64,000 nucleotides of DNA. Origin: DASYQD01 sp963837455. Lineage in GTDB: Bacteria > Acidobacteriota > Thermoanaerobaculia > Multivoradales > JAIOJS01. The stretch is from positions 620,001 to 684,000 of the forward strand of contig CAWINM010000010.1 of NCBI GenBank assembly GCA_963837455.1, given 5' to 3'. The notes below the pieces were generated by a model. The model ran no database searches. It was given only the letters and a program-made list of their open reading frames with translations, and was not told the DNA's origin. Positions 62,180-64,000 of this stretch are shown one piece after another. A program made the translations under genes and the position numbers. The first letter of the stretch is position 1, and the number at the start of each line of letters is the position of its first letter.

Positions 62180-63815
62180 ATGGCCGACCCCGAGCGCCGC
62201 ACCGCCGACCTCCAGACGTCGAACCGCCAGACGTCGAACCGCCAGACAGCGAACCTCGTGCAGAAGCTGTGGAGCTTCTGCACCGTGCTGCGCGACGATG
62301 GCCTGTCCTACCAGGACTACCTCGAGCAGCTCACGACCCTGCTCTTCCTCAAGATGGCCGACGAGCGGGCGCGGCTCACCGGCGAGGACCAGCCGATCCC
62401 CGCCGGCTACCGCTGGTCCGATCTCGCCGCGCCCGGCATCGAGGGCGTGCGGCTCGAAGAGCACTACCGCGAGACGCTGCGCGTGCTGGGCGAGAAGGGC
62501 GGGATGCTCGGGCTCATCTTCCGCAAGGCGCAGAACAAGATCCAGGACCCGGCGAAGCTGCGGCAGCTCATCGTCGAGCTGATCGGCAAGGAGGAGTGGA
62601 CGGCGATGTCCGCCGACGTCAAGGGCGATGCCTACGAAGGGCTGCTCGAGCGCAACGCGCAGGACGTCAAGGGCGGAGCGGGCCAGTACTTCACGCCGCG
62701 TCCGCTCATCCAGGCGATCGTCGAGGTCATCCGGCCGCAGCCCGGCGAGGTGATCAATGACCCGGCGTGCGGCACCGGCGGCTTCCTGCTCGCCGCCTAC
62801 GATTACGTCTCCGACCTCAGCCGCTTCGACCTCGACAAGACGCAGAAGGAGCACCTGCGCGACCACGCGCTGCGCGGCACCGAGCTGGTGGAAGGAGTGG
62901 CCCGCCTGTGCGCCATGAACCTCTACCTCCACGGCATCGGTCCGCCCGGTTTGGACGACGCCGGGAAGGGCGACGGGACGGTGCCCATCGACAGCGGCAA
63001 GGACGCGTTGCGGGCGGCTCCCGGCGACGCCGAGCGGGCGCAGGTGGTGATGACCAACCCGCCCTTCGGCAAGAAGTCGTCGATCACCGTCGTCACCGCG
63101 GAAGGCGACACCGACCGCCAGGCGGTGACCTACAGCCGCCAGGACTTCTGGGCCACCACCAGCAACAAGCAGCTCAACTTCGTGCAGCACGTGGTCAGCC
63201 TGCTCAAGACCAACGGCCGCGCGGCGGTGATCGTTCCCGACAACGTGCTGTTCGAGGGCGGTGCCGGCGAGAAGGTGCGGCGCCGCCTGATGCACGACTG
63301 CGAGCTGCACACCGTGCTGCGGCTGCCGACCGGCATCTTCTACGCGCAGGGCGTCAAGGCCAACGTGCTGTTCTTCGATCGTAAGCCGGGTCGCGAGGCG
63401 GCGTGGACGGACGAGGTCTGGTTCTACGACCTACGCACCAACGTCCACTTCACGCTCAAGCAGAACCGCCTGGCGCGCGGAGACCTCGACGACTTCGTGA
63501 CCCTCTACCACGCCGACAACCGGCACGAGCGGCGGCCGACCTGGACGCCGGAGACCCCCGAGGGGCGTTGGCGTGCTTACGGTTACGACGAGATCATGGC
63601 GCGCGACAAGGCGAGCCTCGACCTCTTCTGGCTGCGCGACGACAGCCTCGAGGACGCCGCCAGCCTCCCCGAGCCCCACCTGCTGGCGGCGGAGATCGCC
63701 GACGACCTGCGCTCGGCGCTGTGAGCAGATCGAGGACGTGCTCGCCGACCTGCAGGGGCGGGCGCGGCCGAGCGGTGCGGGGGCCGGCGCGAGCGATGGC
63801 GACGCCCCGCTGTAG
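62180..63815 (+). CDS. hsdM: Type I restriction-modification methyltransferase subunit M (late frameshift)
   Basis: N6-adenine DNA methyltransferase. The HsdM N-terminal domain reads FCTVLRDDGLSYQDYLEQLT and LLFLKMADERARL. The SAM site is NDPACGTGGFLLAAYDY and the catalytic motif IV NPPFGKK. KAGGAGQYFTP-like KGGAGQYFTPRPLI and RAAVIVPDNVLFEGGAG are typical. The continuous frame stops at 63724 after DDLRSAL. Removing one T (63722) continues as EQIEDVLADLQGRARPSGAG to 63815, the coiled-coil tail expected for HsdM, so the stop is probably an indel artefact. The N-terminus holds a QTSNR repeat. It lies apart from hsdR/hsdS, beyond the HNH gene. Confidence 0.9.
62213..62257 (+). repeat. 15-bp minisatellite in the hsdM N-terminus
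   Basis: Two exact copies of CAGACGTCGAACCGC and a third degenerate copy, encoding QTSNR-QTSNR-QTANL just before the conserved HsdM domain. The 15-base unit keeps the frame, so copy number could vary without loss of the gene. Confidence 0.8.
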
Positions 63816-63853
63816 GCGGCCGAGACGGGTCGCGCCGCGGGTCGCTGCCTCGC

Positions 63854-64000
63854 CTAGTAGCGGACGAGGAGAGGCAGGTCGGGGCGGAAGTCGCGCCTCG
63901 CGTGCCGTGCGCCGGAGTCGAAGGTGAGCTCGACCGCCCAGGAGTCGCCGCGGTCGACGGCGAACACGCCCTGGTCGCGCAGGTAGGTGAGCGCCGGGAT
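63854..64000 (-). CDS. Unknown protein, C-terminal end only
   Basis: Minus-strand frame open from the window edge to TAG at 63854-63856, giving 48 residues ending in RRDFRPDLPLLVRY. It includes ALTYLRDQGVFAVDRGDSWA. The start lies outside the window and no family is recognised. It is supported only by protein-like composition. Confidence 0.4.
   Translation of the reverse strand: MPALTYLRDQGVFAVDRGDSWAVELTFDSGARHARRDFRPDLPLLVRY

Noticed and set aside
55919..63815. CRISPR array or prophage in the accessory island
   Set aside because: No regularly spaced repeats and no integrase, capsid or tail genes are present. The only repeats are the short tandem units and two palindromes listed.

Overview
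The window is 64 kb of very GC-rich bacterial chromosome. It is dense, with short intergenic gaps and many GTG/TTG starts. The best lineage hint is a secreted VWFA-related protein (34312-36012) of the kind abundant in Acidobacteriota, alongside a mostly generic housekeeping set. I infer a high-GC acidobacterium, with moderate confidence. No rRNA, tRNA, CRISPR array, transposase or prophage was seen.

Layout. 1-1.2 kb: the 5' part of an exported barrel-like protein with an HExxxH motif. 1.4-9.1 kb: arginine decarboxylase, an orphan GHKL (Hsp90/MutL-type) ATPase, signal peptidase I and two tandem PilT-type ATPases. 9.3-12.2 kb: a complete EF-P beta-lysylation module (epmA, efp, divergent epmB). 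12.3-14.5 kb: Nudix hydrolase, an exported hypothetical and a phasin with a palindrome-rich consensus promoter. 14.8-25.1 kb: the conserved translation/RNA operon rimP-nusA-infB-DUF503-rbfA-nrnA-truB-rpsO-pnp on the minus strand, preceded by an intrinsic terminator in the rimP leader. 25.4-34.2 kb: DegP/HtrA protease, NtrX-like regulator, pyrE, small unknowns, a YbgC-like thioesterase, a heavily frame-disrupted sigma-54 activator and a GT2 glycosyltransferase. 34.3-47.2 kb: VWFA protein, gamma-class carbonic anhydrase-like protein, hisS, aspS, aroB, HD-GYP sensor, Roadblock-like protein, ftsY, ribD, ribE and an unknown. 47.2-55.2 kb: serine/threonine dehydratase, glutamine synthetase, ridA, hpt, an unknown, purine nucleoside phosphorylase and lysS. 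55.2-63.8 kb: an accessory island with a toxin-antitoxin-like nucleotidyltransferase pair, hsdR, hsdS, a reverse-strand DUF222/HNH endonuclease, REP-like palindromes and hsdM. The window ends in the 3' end of an unknown minus-strand gene.

Three things stand out. First, several genes that should be essential or intact (pnp, aspS, aroB, epmB, hsdR, hsdM) are broken by single-base indels or one in-frame stop although both sides remain conserved. This looks like residual sequencing error, so these are annotated as single disrupted CDSs. The sigma-54 activator at 30.9-33.1 kb is extreme, with about a dozen single-base gains all of one sign. Second, at least nine genes carry a TANNNT-like hexamer 6-10 bases before the start codon and mostly no Shine-Dalgarno, which suggests leaderless or very short-leader transcription. 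Third, the type I restriction-modification locus is split (R-S, then an inverted HNH gene, then M), and hsdM carries a 15-bp minisatellite at its N-terminus.
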